Shown here piece after piece: positions 43,756 through 54,647 of a stretch of 64,000 bases of DNA. The notes under the pieces are model-generated. The model saw nothing but the letters and a program-made list of their open reading frames with translations. It made no database searches and was not told where the DNA came from. The stretch spans positions 1 through 64,000 of the forward strand of contig CALKEQ010000005.1 of NCBI GenBank assembly GCA_938084905.1. The letters run 5' to 3'. The position numbers were made by a program, and so were the translations under genes. Source of the stretch: an uncultured bacterium (GTDB lineage Bacteria > Desulfobacterota > Syntrophorhabdia > Syntrophorhabdales > JANXAF01). How positions within the stretch are numbered: the first letter of the stretch is position 1; every line of letters begins with the position of its first letter.

Positions 43756-44871
43756 TCAAAGTGAGTCTCTTTTGTTCCTCAACAAAAATCCTTTGAGGAC
43801 TTGGGGCTCAATCCCTTTCGATTGAACAAGAACCTTGTGTGATTCTCCAAAACCCTGAGAAACAAGAAAGTTCTTTATCTTCAGAAAATCTTTGAGAAAA
43901 AGGCCCATCTTAAATACTTTCTCAAGAGCTCCCTCTATTCCCAGTGAGACAATGTACGTTCCAAGGGGGGCAAAACCGATTGTCCTTAGGTTACTTTCCT
44001 CCCCCCAAATTTGGAGAGCGGAGAAGTTCACATGGGCTGTTATATCCTGATCTCCAATATTAATGTAGGGATTTTCATGAAATGTGTGCTTGTAGTAGCA
44101 AAGGAGAGTCCCCTTCGATCTCTCGTCAGCGAAGTACTCTTTTGCCGTGTATCCATAATCTATAGTGTAAACGAATCCCTCTTTCAGCTTAAAAGATAGC
44201 TTTTCGACGAAGTCACGCATCTTCAGACAGACTTCAGTTACGAAGCCCTTTTTAAGACTTACTGAGAATCGGCTAAAGTACTCTTTCACATCTTTCTCCG
44301 CAGGCTTTGTTATTTCAGTAAACTTGTCTAAATTTAAGGTAACGTATATCTCTTTCAGATCATCTTCCATCTTAACCCTCTTCACAGGAAAGGAATCAAA
44401 GAGCTCATTTGAGATGAATACACCAGAGAATTCGGGAAGTCCCGTCAGATCTCTGAACCATAAAAGATTCTTAAAGTCTTTGAGCTTTTCTCTCTGGACC
44501 ATCTCAAGATAGGGATTTCTTTCTAGCAGGATGTAAAAAAGACGAAAAAAGAGATTCTCTTCATAATCACGAAGGTAGGAGAGAAGATCGAATGCTAGCG
44601 TACCATCTCCTGGTCCCCCTTCTACAACTACAAATTTTTCCGGTCTTCCCATAAGATCCCAGAATTCCTTAATCTGGACTGCTACCACTGCCCCGAAGAA
44701 TCTGTGCAACTGAGGTCCCGTATAGTAGTCTCCCTTTTCTCCCCAAGGTGAGCTTTCCTTCATGTAGTACCCATACCCGGGAAAATAAAGAGCCATCTCC
44801 ATGAATCTCTCAAAGCTTATGGCTCCTTCTCTCTCTATCTCCTCTTTTATCTTTTTGACCAAAAGGGACAA
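43756..44871 (-). CDS. MidA/NDUFAF7-family SAM-dependent methyltransferase
   Basis: About 371 residues. EGAISFERFMEMALYFPGYGYY, GDYYTGPQLHRFFGAVVA and VVEGGPGDGTLAFDLL are signatures of the COG1565 family; the mitochondrial member methylates an Arg of complex I. LLERNPYLEMVQREKL and FISNELFDSFPVKRV follow. The open frame reaches 44934, overlapping rmuC by 56 bases; TTG at 44871 gives the usual family N-terminus and removes the overlap. The bacterial substrate is unknown. Confidence 0.85.
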   Translation of the reverse strand: MSLLVKKIKEEIEREGAISFERFMEMALYFPGYGYYMKESSPWGEKGDYYTGPQLHRFFGAVVAVQIKEFWDLMGRPEKFVVVEGGPGDGTLAFDLLSYLRDYEENLFFRLFYILLERNPYLEMVQREKLKDFKNLLWFRDLTGLPEFSGVFISNELFDSFPVKRVKMEDDLKEIYVTLNLDKFTEITKPAEKDVKEYFSRFSVSLKKGFVTEVCLKMRDFVEKLSFKLKEGFVYTIDYGYTAKEYFADERSKGTLLCYYKHTFHENPYINIGDQDITAHVNFSALQIWGEESNLRTIGFAPLGTYIVSLGIEGALEKVFKMGLFLKDFLKIKNFLVSQGFGESHKVLVQSKGIEPQVLKGFLLRNKRDSL

Positions 44872-44878
44872 GACTCTC

Positions 44879-46291
44879 TTAAGAACTCTCCTCTTCCCTC
44901 TGTGGTCCTTTTGGCAAACGGACCTGATAGTCAATTAATCGTGGTGATTTCAACTCCTCAGTTACACCACATAGGTCCTTAAACCTCTTTACGGAGGGAA
45001 GAAGTCTCTCTTCAAATGATCCTATGGCCTCATTGTACGATTTCACTACAGTCTGCAGTGCTGTCCCAGCTTTATGTATATCTCCTATGAATTTATTAAG
45101 CCTTTCGTAAAGTTCCTTACCTTGCCTTGCGATCTGGAGCGCGTTTTCAGCTATTTGATGTTGCTGCCACCCGTGGGCTATAGCCCAAAGGAGACCGAGA
45201 AAGCTAATTGGTGAGGCGGGAAGTACACGTCGCTCAATGGCAAATTCGAGTAAATCCGGTTCCCTTTCAAATGCAGAAGTGAGGCAGGCCTCATTTGGAA
45301 CAAACATGATCACAAGCTCAGGAGTCCTACCAAATTGTTGCCAGTACTGTTTTTGGCTTAGCTCCCTTATTCTTTCACGTATGGCTTTGGCATGCTCAGA
45401 AAGCTTTACCATCCTCGTGTGTTCGTCATTTGATTCTAGCGCTTCAAGGTAAGCCTGCATCGGAGCCTTTGCGTCTACCGGTAGAATCCCCATGTTTGGA
45501 AGATAGATTATCATATCAGGACGCCCTCTATCGGTACCTGACTGTTCCTCAAAGTCCACATGTTGAAGCATTCCTGCCAGTTCCACGACTCGTCTTAGCT
45601 GATACTCCCCCCATCTACCACGTACAGTTGGAGACTTGAGAGCCTGTACGAGATTTAGTGTGGTTTTCTGGAGTTGATAGTGGGTCTCTGCAAGCTGACG
45701 TAGCTGCTCACTAAGACCTTGATAGGCTCCTTCCCTTTTTCTTTCCAGATCCCTTATCTCATTATCGAGCGCTTTCAGCGTGCTCTCCAATGGCTCTACC
45801 AAATTCCTCAATTCTACCCTCTGAGTTGATAGATCACCCCTTATCTGGCCAAGAATGGTTTCAAGTTGTAAGCGAGCGTGCTTCAAAAACTCCTCACTGT
45901 TACTCTGAAGAACCTGGGACGCTAAAGCCTGGAAAGCTTCCCTCATTCGAAGGGCCGTTTCCTCCTTCCACTGGATCTTTTCCTTATCCGCTTCGAGCTC
46001 TTTTTGAATTTCCGCTATCCTAGTTTTCAATTCGGTATTTTCAATCCTCAGGCTCTCTATCTCTTTCTCTAGCTCAGGAACCTTCTTTGCTTCTTGTTCG
46101 GCCTTAGCCTTTCCTTCAAGGACTTGAAGAAACTGAGAATCTATCTCCTCAATTTTTCTTGTCTTTTCGTTGCATTCATTTTCCAGATTTCTAAGATGCG
46201 CTTCAAGGGAAACGTACTTTGGCCTAAGAAGAAGATAGGTAAAGAGGGCCCCTATTGCAACCCCAGAGAGAAGGATTAAAAAAACTGTCAT
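44879..46291 (-). CDS. rmuC: DNA recombination protein RmuC
   Basis: 470 residues: one N-terminal membrane helix (about 3-22), a long coiled coil (about 30-195), then the RmuC nuclease-like domain with SPTVRGRWGEYQLRRVVELAG, RPDMIIYLPN, DAKAPMQAYLEAL and EFAIERRVLPASP. RmuC limits DNA inversions at repeats. AAGGGGA precedes the ATG. It is divergent from the CRP/FNR-type regulator, 44 bases apart. Confidence 0.94.
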   Translation of the reverse strand: MTVFLILLSGVAIGALFTYLLLRPKYVSLEAHLRNLENECNEKTRKIEEIDSQFLQVLEGKAKAEQEAKKVPELEKEIESLRIENTELKTRIAEIQKELEADKEKIQWKEETALRMREAFQALASQVLQSNSEEFLKHARLQLETILGQIRGDLSTQRVELRNLVEPLESTLKALDNEIRDLERKREGAYQGLSEQLRQLAETHYQLQKTTLNLVQALKSPTVRGRWGEYQLRRVVELAGMLQHVDFEEQSGTDRGRPDMIIYLPNMGILPVDAKAPMQAYLEALESNDEHTRMVKLSEHAKAIRERIRELSQKQYWQQFGRTPELVIMFVPNEACLTSAFEREPDLLEFAIERRVLPASPISFLGLLWAIAHGWQQHQIAENALQIARQGKELYERLNKFIGDIHKAGTALQTVVKSYNEAIGSFEERLLPSVKRFKDLCGVTEELKSPRLIDYQVRLPKGPQREEESS

Positions 46292-46335
46292 TCCCCTTTT
46301 AGTTTATCATTTTCGGCTTTTAAATTAAAACCCCC

Positions 46336-47103
46336 ATGATCGAAAAAGAAAAAAGACGGGACGTACCTAGATTTGGAAGTCCGCTTGACTTGCTAATGTT
46401 AAACTTTTATCATAAGGACGTGGAAGACGAAAGAAGTTTTCTCAAGAGCGTTCTTCTCTTCAGAAATCTCCTTGATTCACAGATCGAAAAAATCTCCTCC
46501 ATACTTCAGAAAAGGAGATTTTCAAAGGGGCAGATTATCTTTACTGAAGGTGACCCGGCAAAGAACCTTCACATACTAAGGCAGGGAAGGGTTAAAATTT
46601 TTAGGCTTTCCCCAGACGGTAAAGAGCAGATTCTCCATTTTATAAACGAAGGGGAAGTTTTTGGAGAAGTAGCAGCCTTTTTGGCAGATACGTATCCTGC
46701 CTCTGCACAGGCGCTCAAAGACAGCGTAATTCTGAACATGTCCATAGAATCCTTCCACCACCTTATAAAAAACGATCCAAACATCGCCATGAATATGCTT
46801 GCGATTCTTTGCTTCAGGCTTAAGGAATTTGTCCACCTTATAGATAGCCTCTCCTTAAAGGACGTTTCTCAGAGACTTTCCACATACCTTTTGTTTGCGG
46901 GGAAAAATGAAGACAAAGTGGAACTTGAGATAAAAAAGGTTGAACTGGCAAGTTTCTTGGGAACCACACCAGAAACTCTCTCCAGAATACTGTCAAAAAT
47001 GACAAAAGAGAACCTGATAACTGTCAGAAAGAAAGTGATACATATAAAGAATTCGAAGGAACTGATAAGAATAGCCTTAGGGGAAAGGTCACTCTACTTC
47101 TAG
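46336..47103 (+). CDS. CRP/FNR-family regulator with FNR-type recognition helix
   Basis: 255 residues: cyclic-nucleotide-binding-like sensor domain (about 48-160, FSKGQIIFTEGDPAKNLHILRQGRVKIF), dimer helix, and HTH (about 200-240) with TTPETLSRILSKM. The E-x-x-S-R pattern is that of FNR, which reads TTGAT, not that of CRP. There is only one Cys, so no FNR-type Fe-S cluster; a heme or other ligand is possible, as in HcpR regulators. TTGAT-type boxes lie in front of the next gene and of hcp, making this the likely activator of both. Confidence 0.9.
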   Translation: MIEKEKRRDVPRFGSPLDLLMLNFYHKDVEDERSFLKSVLLFRNLLDSQIEKISSILQKRRFSKGQIIFTEGDPAKNLHILRQGRVKIFRLSPDGKEQILHFINEGEVFGEVAAFLADTYPASAQALKDSVILNMSIESFHHLIKNDPNIAMNMLAILCFRLKEFVHLIDSLSLKDVSQRLSTYLLFAGKNEDKVELEIKKVELASFLGTTPETLSRILSKMTKENLITVRKKVIHIKNSKELIRIALGERSLYF

Positions 47104-47120
47104 TATCTTGAGTCCATTAC

Positions 47121-47162
47121 TTGATCTAGGTCAAGGAAATGGGAGGAAAAAAGGAGTAATAT
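47121..47162 (+). promoter_or_regulatory. FNR-like box and promoter of the Cys-rich small protein
   Basis: TTGATCTAGGTCAA (47121-47134) is a near-perfect FNR-type palindrome. A -10 box TAATAT (47157-47162) puts the start point at about 47169, exactly 41.5 bases from the box centre, the geometry of a class II activated promoter. There is no good -35. A 16-base leader holds GGAGG. Confidence 0.7.
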
Positions 47163-47184
47163 TGGGGAAAAAAGGAGGTCAATT

Positions 47185-47433
47185 ATGATTTACAATTGCC
47201 CGGGAACAGCAAACATAAGGACACCAACCCTTGAGATAAGAGAGTGTCCCAACTGCGGATACGAAATAGAAATAGCATCGACTGATTTCAAGGCAAAGTG
47301 CAGGAAATGCGGCTTTGTTATTTACAACGACGTGAACGCTTGTATCGAGTATTGTCAATATGCAAAGGAATGTCTCGGTGAAACACTTTATGAACAGCTA
47401 AAAAAACAGAAAGAAGAGGGACAGGATACTTAA
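47185..47433 (+). CDS. Small Cys-rich (zinc-ribbon-like) protein of unknown function
   Basis: 82 residues with eight Cys: C5, a ribbon formed by CPNC (21-24) and CRKC (39-42), then C53, C57 and C63 in ACIEYCQYAKECLG. The second group could bind another metal or an Fe-S cluster. GGAGG lies six bases before the ATG. The gene follows the CRP/FNR-type regulator, has an FNR-like promoter and converges on hcp, so it is probably part of the same nitrosative-stress response. I do not recognise a named family. Confidence 0.8.
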   Translation: MIYNCPGTANIRTPTLEIRECPNCGYEIEIASTDFKAKCRKCGFVIYNDVNACIEYCQYAKECLGETLYEQLKKQKEEGQDT

Positions 47434-47472
47434 TTTTTTTGGCACATCGCATAATTCACAAATTCAGTTAGG

Positions 47473-47505
47473 AAAAGGCTGAAAGAAGGTCTCTTTCAGC
47501 CTTTT
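47473..47505. terminator. Bidirectional intrinsic terminator
   Basis: A perfect 14-base-pair stem (AAAAGGCTGAAAGA and its complement) with a 5-base loop, A-run on one side and T-run on the other. It lies between the convergent Cys-rich gene and hcp and can terminate both. Confidence 0.9.
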
Positions 47506-47514
47506 CATTCTCTT

Positions 47515-48798
47515 TTAGTTCCTGAGCATCTTTTTCAGATCTTCCTCTGGATTCCCAATAAACCGTATCTCATAAGCATCCTCCAATATTTTTGCCACAT
47601 TCGGAGTCAGAAAGGCTGGAGGACGTGGTCCAAGGTAGATCCGTTTGATCCCTAGGTAAAGTAAGGTAAGAAGGATAGCGACTGCCTTTTGCTCGAACCA
47701 CGAAACGACCAGTGACAAAGGAAGCTCATTTACTGATGTACCAAAAGCATTGGCTAAGGCTACTGCTATTTGAATGGCAGAATAAGCGTTATTACACTGT
47801 CCCACGTCTAGAAGACGGGGTATACCATCAATCGTACCAAAGTCAATGTCATTGAACCTAAACTTTCCGCATGCGAGTGTAAGAATCACGCAGTCATTCG
47901 GAACTGCCTTGGCAAACTTTCTAAAATATTCGCTTGCTTTATGAGTAGAATCGCATCCGCCAATTAAGAAGAAATGGCGTATTTTCCCAGATTTTATTGC
48001 TTCCACTATTTTGTCTGCCATAGCTAGGGCCTGCTTATGGTGGAACCCTGTAAGTATCGTCCTTCCTTCAGTTTCCTCAAGTTCTGGCAGAGAAAGAGCT
48101 TTCTCTATGAGAGGAGTAAAATCCCAACCTTTTATGTGCGGTACACCTTCCAAGCCGGCCACCCCACACGTGAAAAGGCGATCCTTGTAAGAATCCTTTG
48201 GGACTAGAACGCAGTTGGTGGTTGCAAGGATAGCACCTTGAAAATTCTCAAAATCCTCATGCTGGTTTACCCAGGAGGTGCCAAAGTTACCAATGAGATG
48301 AGGGAATTTTTTTATTTCGGGATAAGAATGGGCAGGCAACATTTCTCCGTTTGTGTAAACGTTAATCCCCTTATTTTCAGTTTGCCTAAGTAACTCGTAG
48401 AGATCTAGTAGGTCGTGCCCAGTCACCAATATGGCGTGACCTTTTTTAGTACCTGTAAAAACGGGAGTAAGTTCCGGCTCTCCAAATCTCTCCGTGTGAG
48501 CTTTATCAAGGAGTTCCATTGCCTTAAGATTTATCTCCCCTGCCTTAAGAACTAGATCTAAGGCTCTTTTCATGTCAAAATTAACATTCGTTAAGGTTGA
48601 GAAAAGAGCCTCGGTTATGAAGGAATCCACATCCGGATCCGAGTAATTCAGCTTCCTTGCATGATAAGCGTAGGCCGCTATCCCCTTAAGCCCGAAGATA
48701 AGAGTATCCTGCAAACTATGAAGGTCCTCATCCTTTAAACATACACCCTTCTTTAAGCACCCTGTCTGTGGAGTCTGGGAACACTGTAAACACAACAT
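47515..48798 (-). CDS. hcp: Hybrid cluster protein, class 3-like short form
   Basis: About 427 residues, roughly 110 shorter than the Hcp of most anaerobes. The N-terminal cluster motif is C3-x2-C6-x7-C14-x5-C20. Hybrid-cluster ligands are visible in TNCVLVP, FTCGVAG, GGCDSTHKASEYF and the C-terminal LPLSLVVSWFEQKAV. The long helical insert after the first cluster is missing, as in class 3 Hcps known from thermophiles. Hcp acts on hydroxylamine and nitric oxide. ATG at 48798 with AGGAGG seven bases upstream is preferred over the GTG at 48804. FNR-type promoter. Confidence 0.93.
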   Translation of the reverse strand: MLCLQCSQTPQTGCLKKGVCLKDEDLHSLQDTLIFGLKGIAAYAYHARKLNYSDPDVDSFITEALFSTLTNVNFDMKRALDLVLKAGEINLKAMELLDKAHTERFGEPELTPVFTGTKKGHAILVTGHDLLDLYELLRQTENKGINVYTNGEMLPAHSYPEIKKFPHLIGNFGTSWVNQHEDFENFQGAILATTNCVLVPKDSYKDRLFTCGVAGLEGVPHIKGWDFTPLIEKALSLPELEETEGRTILTGFHHKQALAMADKIVEAIKSGKIRHFFLIGGCDSTHKASEYFRKFAKAVPNDCVILTLACGKFRFNDIDFGTIDGIPRLLDVGQCNNAYSAIQIAVALANAFGTSVNELPLSLVVSWFEQKAVAILLTLLYLGIKRIYLGPRPPAFLTPNVAKILEDAYEIRFIGNPEEDLKKMLRN

Positions 48799-48832
48799 AT
48801 TCACACCTCCTAAAATTTTATTTACTGCCTAG

Positions 48833-48874
48833 ATGATAAAAGATTGGAGTCCACTGATCTTTGATTTAAATCAA
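48833..48874 (-). promoter_or_regulatory. FNR-like box and hcp promoter
   Basis: TTGATTTAAATCAA (48861-48874) is a perfect FNR-type palindrome. On the minus strand a -10 box TATCAT (48838-48833) gives a start point near 48826, again 41.5 bases from the box centre. The box also lies about 50 bases upstream of the secD start point on the other strand. Confidence 0.75.
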
Positions 48875-48881
48875 AATTTTC

Positions 48882-48908
48882 TTGACAAAGAAGGGAGATC
48901 TATATAAT
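48882..48908 (+). promoter_or_regulatory. Candidate secD promoter
   Basis: TTGACA (48882-48887) and TATAAT (48903-48908), both perfect hexamers, but with a spacer of only 15 bases. A leader of about 36 bases follows. Confidence 0.5.
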
Positions 48909-48951
48909 TTGGTTTAGCCTTTGGCCCTCCAACAGGCGGAGAGAAGGGATT

Positions 48952-50543
48952 GTGCTTAAATCACTGAAATTCAGATTCGGATTGGTAGGTATCTTCCTTC
49001 TCATCTCCGTCGTTTATTGCCTTCCAAACGTATTTGAGATAAGGGGAGATTTGAGGAAGTACCTGCCAACTGATAAGATCCATCTTGGCCTGGACCTAAA
49101 AGGAGGTGTCCACCTCTTGCTGGAGATGGACAATGAAAAACTGATAAGTACAGTTATGGACAGAAAGTTGGATGCCATAAAAGACTCACTGATGAAAAGT
49201 GGGGTTAGATTCCTCTCCCTGGAGAGAACTGGCAATGAATTTCATGTGGTTGTGAGACCTGAACAGAAAGAAAAGCTTTTAAACTTGTTTATTAACGATT
49301 TCCCGGATCTAAAGCTTGCGCGACAAAAAGAGAAACCAGACGAAGTTGAGTTCTCCTTCTCAATACCGGAGACGTATCTTTCGGACGTTAAAGAAAACGC
49401 AGCATCTCAAGCACTAGAAATAATAAGAAACAGAATCGACCAGTTCGGAGTCACAGAACCAGTCGTTGCAAAGGAAGGTGAAAATCGGATTTTAGTCCAG
49501 CTTCCTGGAATCAAAGATCCTGAAAGAGCACTGGAAATCGTTGGAAAAACGGCTATGCTCGAATTTAAGCTCGTAGACGAGGAAAACATCAAATATTACA
49601 CCGGCGGGCCACCTCCAGAAGGCAGTGAGGTACTCCCAATGAGGATCAAAAACAGGGAAACTGGAGTTGAGACAAAGGTACCAATACTCCTTAAAAAACA
49701 ATCAGTTTTAACAGGTGAATTTTTGACAAACGCATCAGTCCGAATTGGAGGGGAACTGGGTAGTGAACCTTACGTGGCCCTCGAGTTTAATCGGGAAGGG
49801 GCAAAAATATTCGAGAAAATAACTTCTGAAAACGTAGGAAAAAGGCTCGCCATAGTCCTCGACAACGTTGTTTACTCAGCACCAGTCATAAAGGAAAGGA
49901 TATCTGGAGGAAGGGCCTCAATTACAGGAGCTTTCACAATGGAGGAGGCGAGAGATCTAGCTATAGTCTTAAGAGCAGGTGCCCTTCCAGCTCCCGTGAA
50001 AGTGGTCCAGAACATCACCATTGGACCGAAATTGGGTCAGGATTCAATAAGGAAGGGAATTCGGGCATCCATACTCGGTGGGGTACTTGTCGTCCTCTTT
50101 ATGGTCTTTTATTACAGGGTTTCGGGAATTATAGCGAATATCGCACTATTACTCAACATGATTTACCTTCTTGGTGCCTTCTCAGCGCTAAAGGCAACCC
50201 TTACACTGCCCGGGATAGCTGGCATAATCTTAACAGTAGGTATGGGAGTTGATACAAACGTTTTAATTTTTGAGAGAATAAGGGAGGAGCTGAGACTTGG
50301 AAAAACGCCACGTGCAGCGATAGATAGCGGGTATGAAAAGGCCTGGATCACAATATTCGATTCCCACGTCACAACCCTTATCACAACTTTGATTCTTTTT
50401 TTGTTTGGGACAGGCCCTATTAGAGGTTTTGCAGTAACGTTGAGCATCGGCATCATAATCAACCTTTTCACTGCCGTCTTTGGCTCAAAGGCCATCTTTG
50501 ACTTCATAATCCTCAGATATAAGTTGAGGAGCTTGAGCATCTG

Positions 50544-50544
<1 letters not shown>
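48952..50544 (+). CDS. secD: Protein translocase subunit SecD
   Basis: 530 residues. One N-terminal membrane helix, the signature LGLDLKGGVHLLLEMD, a large periplasmic domain, then five membrane helices with TLTLPGIAGIILTVGMGVDTNVLIFERIREE broken at the loop. It helps pull proteins through SecYEG using the proton or Na+ gradient. Starts with GTG behind AAGGGA. Usually yajC precedes secD; it does not here. Confidence 0.96.
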
Positions 50545-52726
<2,182 letters not shown>

Positions 52727-53239
52727 TCATTCCTCCATCAAATCTTCGTTAAATTCAAGCGGAAAGTACGTAAAAAGGATTCCGCCAAGAGTATTTACAG
52801 GTTCACCCTCTATGAGAAGCTGTACCCTTCTGGAGGATGAAAAATTCGAAACGAACGTATTTACTATGCTGTAAACTAGCGCTATCTCAGAAAAATTCAG
52901 CTCTTCCTTAGTGAGATCTTTTGAAAAATCGACATAGATGGTACCATTATCATCCCTTGCAAAGTAAAGAAGGCGTGTCTCCTCAGGTATAACCCCATGG
53001 TCCTTTAGCTTCCGGAAAAGAAGATTGGCTAAACCGTATGAATCTTTTGGAATCTCCGCAGTTACAGTTCTTACGGTTAAGGAATTTTCATCTATTGGAA
53101 CGTAGATTTTTACCTCAGAAACGGAAGGAAGAAAACTCTCCTTAGTCGCAAGATCAGTTCTCTCTGACAATGAGAGGTAAATTAAAAGAGGGGCAAAAAG
53201 GGCAAAAATCAGAATCAAAAGCTTATACCGAAGATTCAT
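52727..53239 (-). CDS. Membrane-anchored GerMN-domain protein
   Basis: 170 residues: an N-terminal signal anchor (about 5-24) and a GerMN domain (about 42-160, VKIYVPIDENSLTVR, ARDDNGTIYVDFSKDL, RRVQLLIEGEPVNTLGG). GerMN domains occur in spore and cell-envelope proteins and are thought to bind peptidoglycan or other envelope parts. No lipobox Cys is visible. It overlaps the hydrolase gene by four bases and abuts serS. Function unknown. Confidence 0.82.
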   Translation of the reverse strand: MNLRYKLLILIFALFAPLLIYLSLSERTDLATKESFLPSVSEVKIYVPIDENSLTVRTVTAEIPKDSYGLANLLFRKLKDHGVIPEETRLLYFARDDNGTIYVDFSKDLTKEELNFSEIALVYSIVNTFVSNFSSSRRVQLLIEGEPVNTLGGILFTYFPLEFNEDLMEE

Positions 53240-53787
53240 TGACCATCAAACTCTCTCAGAAAGTTTTCAGAGGTCATAACTCTGAAAAGTGGATAAACAG
53301 CGGTTGATCTGTACAGATCGAGTGCCTTTTTGTGAATCTCTTCTTTGTGAGCAGAACTTAAATCCTCGAGTATAATTGTAAAAAAATCGTTTGCCAATGC
53401 GTCGAAGGCAGTCGCGAGTACGCAGAAGTGAGTGTTTATCCCACAAACGAGAACAGTGTCCACTCCTAAGGTTCGTAGTGTCTGATCTAGGTCTGTCTTG
53501 AAAAAAGCACTGAACCTCCTCTTCTCAATTACTATGTCCTTACTTTCCACTCCCAGATCAGGGTGGGGTCTCGTATCTTCTGTTCCTCGTAAGGCGTGGG
53601 GCTTCATACGGCCTCTAAATATAAAATCCTTCTCCAGGAAACTGTCGCAGGCAAAGACAACTGGAACAGACCTTTCTCTCATCTTTTTCAAAAAATCGGC
53701 GACCAATTTCACAAGTTTTTTCTGCTCGTCAAATCCATCCTTTATATTTCCCAAAGTCATGTCAACGACTATTACAGCTGGCCTCAT
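53236..53787 (-). CDS. Isochorismatase-fold cysteine hydrolase
   Basis: 183 residues with the family triad: Asp in AVIVVDM, Lys in VIEKRRFSAFF and Cys in GINTHFCVLATAFDAL. The metal site DWH of nicotinamidases is replaced by DSFLEKD, so nicotinamidase activity is doubtful despite the nicotinate operon elsewhere in the window. The substrate is unknown. ATG at 53787 with GGAGG five bases upstream is preferred over the GTG at 53799. It overlaps tatD by 26 bases. Confidence 0.85.
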   Translation of the reverse strand: MRPAVIVVDMTLGNIKDGFDEQKKLVKLVADFLKKMRERSVPVVFACDSFLEKDFIFRGRMKPHALRGTEDTRPHPDLGVESKDIVIEKRRFSAFFKTDLDQTLRTLGVDTVLVCGINTHFCVLATAFDALANDFFTIILEDLSSAHKEEIHKKALDLYRSTAVYPLFRVMTSENFLREFDGQ

Positions 53788-54559
53788 TCGAACCTCCACT
53801 CAAAAAAAGGGTTTCAAAATTCCTTACAATCTCTTCGCCCACCACATCAACGTCAATCTCTTTTATCTCTGCTATCTTTTCCAAAACGTACTTTACGTAG
53901 TACGGCAAATTCCTTTTTCCCCTTTCAGGATACGGAGTAAGAAAGGGTGCATCAGTTTCGACGAGAATTCTATTCAAAGGGACGTATCTTACAACTTCTA
54001 CCAGTTTTCCGTTGTTTTTGTAAGTTATTGTCCCAGGTATAGAAATGTAGAAGCCCCTGTCTAAAAATTTCTGAGCAACCTTTTTGTCATAAGAAAAACA
54101 GTGTATTACACCTCCCTTTCCCCCTTTGTAAAATGAATCGAGGATCTCTAGTGTCTCCGAATCCGAGTTTCTCGAATGGATAATCACAGGCATCCCCTTA
54201 TCCTTAGCAAATAAAAGTTGGGAGGAAAAGGCCTCTTTCTGCATATGAGGGGGTGAGTAGTTCTTGTAGAAGTCTAGACCGATCTCTCCGTAAGCGACTA
54301 TTTTTTTGTGCTTTAGAAAATTTTCAACATCTGGCAAAGGGATTTTTTTCCATTTGTCGCTTAGATGGGGATGGATTCCTATTGCCCCGAATACGCATCC
54401 AAACTGCTCCGCAATCTGTACCACCTTTTTAAAGTACCTCTCCTCAGTCGCCACAGTGAGAAGATATTTTAAGCCTTGTCTCTCACATTCCCCTATAATT
54501 CGGTCTCTGTCCTCATCAAAATCTTCAAGCTCCAGATGACAATGGGAATCAACAATCAT
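53762..54559 (-). CDS. tatD: TatD-family metal-dependent deoxyribonuclease
   Basis: 265 residues. VDSHCHLE at the start (H-x-H), GEIGLDFY, PVIIHSR, HCFSYD and ETDAPFLTP are the metal-binding motifs of TatD nucleases. It may act in DNA repair or decay. ATG at 54559 gives the family's usual start; the open frame extends upstream without support. It is the first gene of the tatD-hydrolase-gerMN-serS operon, with a leaderless-type promoter. Confidence 0.93.
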   Translation of the reverse strand: MIVDSHCHLELEDFDEDRDRIIGECERQGLKYLLTVATEERYFKKVVQIAEQFGCVFGAIGIHPHLSDKWKKIPLPDVENFLKHKKIVAYGEIGLDFYKNYSPPHMQKEAFSSQLLFAKDKGMPVIIHSRNSDSETLEILDSFYKGGKGGVIHCFSYDKKVAQKFLDRGFYISIPGTITYKNNGKLVEVVRYVPLNRILVETDAPFLTPYPERGKRNLPYYVKYVLEKIAEIKEIDVDVVGEEIVRNFETLFLSGGSNEASCNSR

Positions 54560-54565
54560 AATACC

Positions 54566-54595
54566 CTTATAACATAAAATAAAAGCATCCATCAA
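54566..54595 (-). promoter_or_regulatory. tatD promoter (leaderless type)
   Basis: Minus strand TTGATG (54595-54590), an 18-base spacer, TATAAG (54571-54566), then six bases to the ATG at 54559. The AAGGG overlapping the -10 could also be a ribosome site if transcription started upstream. Confidence 0.5.
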
Positions 54596-54611
54596 AAGTA
54601 CCATTTTTTTA

Positions 54612-54640
54612 TGGACATGCCAATCCCAATAAGGCATAAA
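54612..54640 (+). promoter_or_regulatory. ArsA-like ATPase promoter (leaderless type)
   Basis: TGGACA (54612-54617), a 17-base spacer, CATAAA (54635-54640), then seven bases to the GTG at 54648. The start point should fall on the start codon; no ribosome site is present. Confidence 0.5.
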
Positions 54641-54647
54641 TAAAACC

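Noticed and set aside
46336..47103. Fe-S cluster FNR
   Set aside because: Only one Cys in the protein, so a [4Fe-4S] cluster of the FNR type cannot be held, although the DNA-reading helix is FNR-like.
47515..48798. hcp as a frameshifted or truncated gene
   Set aside because: The short length is explained by the clean class 3-type deletion after the first cluster; N- and C-terminal motifs are intact.
53236..53787. Nicotinamidase feeding the nicotinate operon
   Set aside because: It has the isochorismatase triad but not the D-W-H metal site expected of nicotinamidases, and it lies in an unrelated operon.
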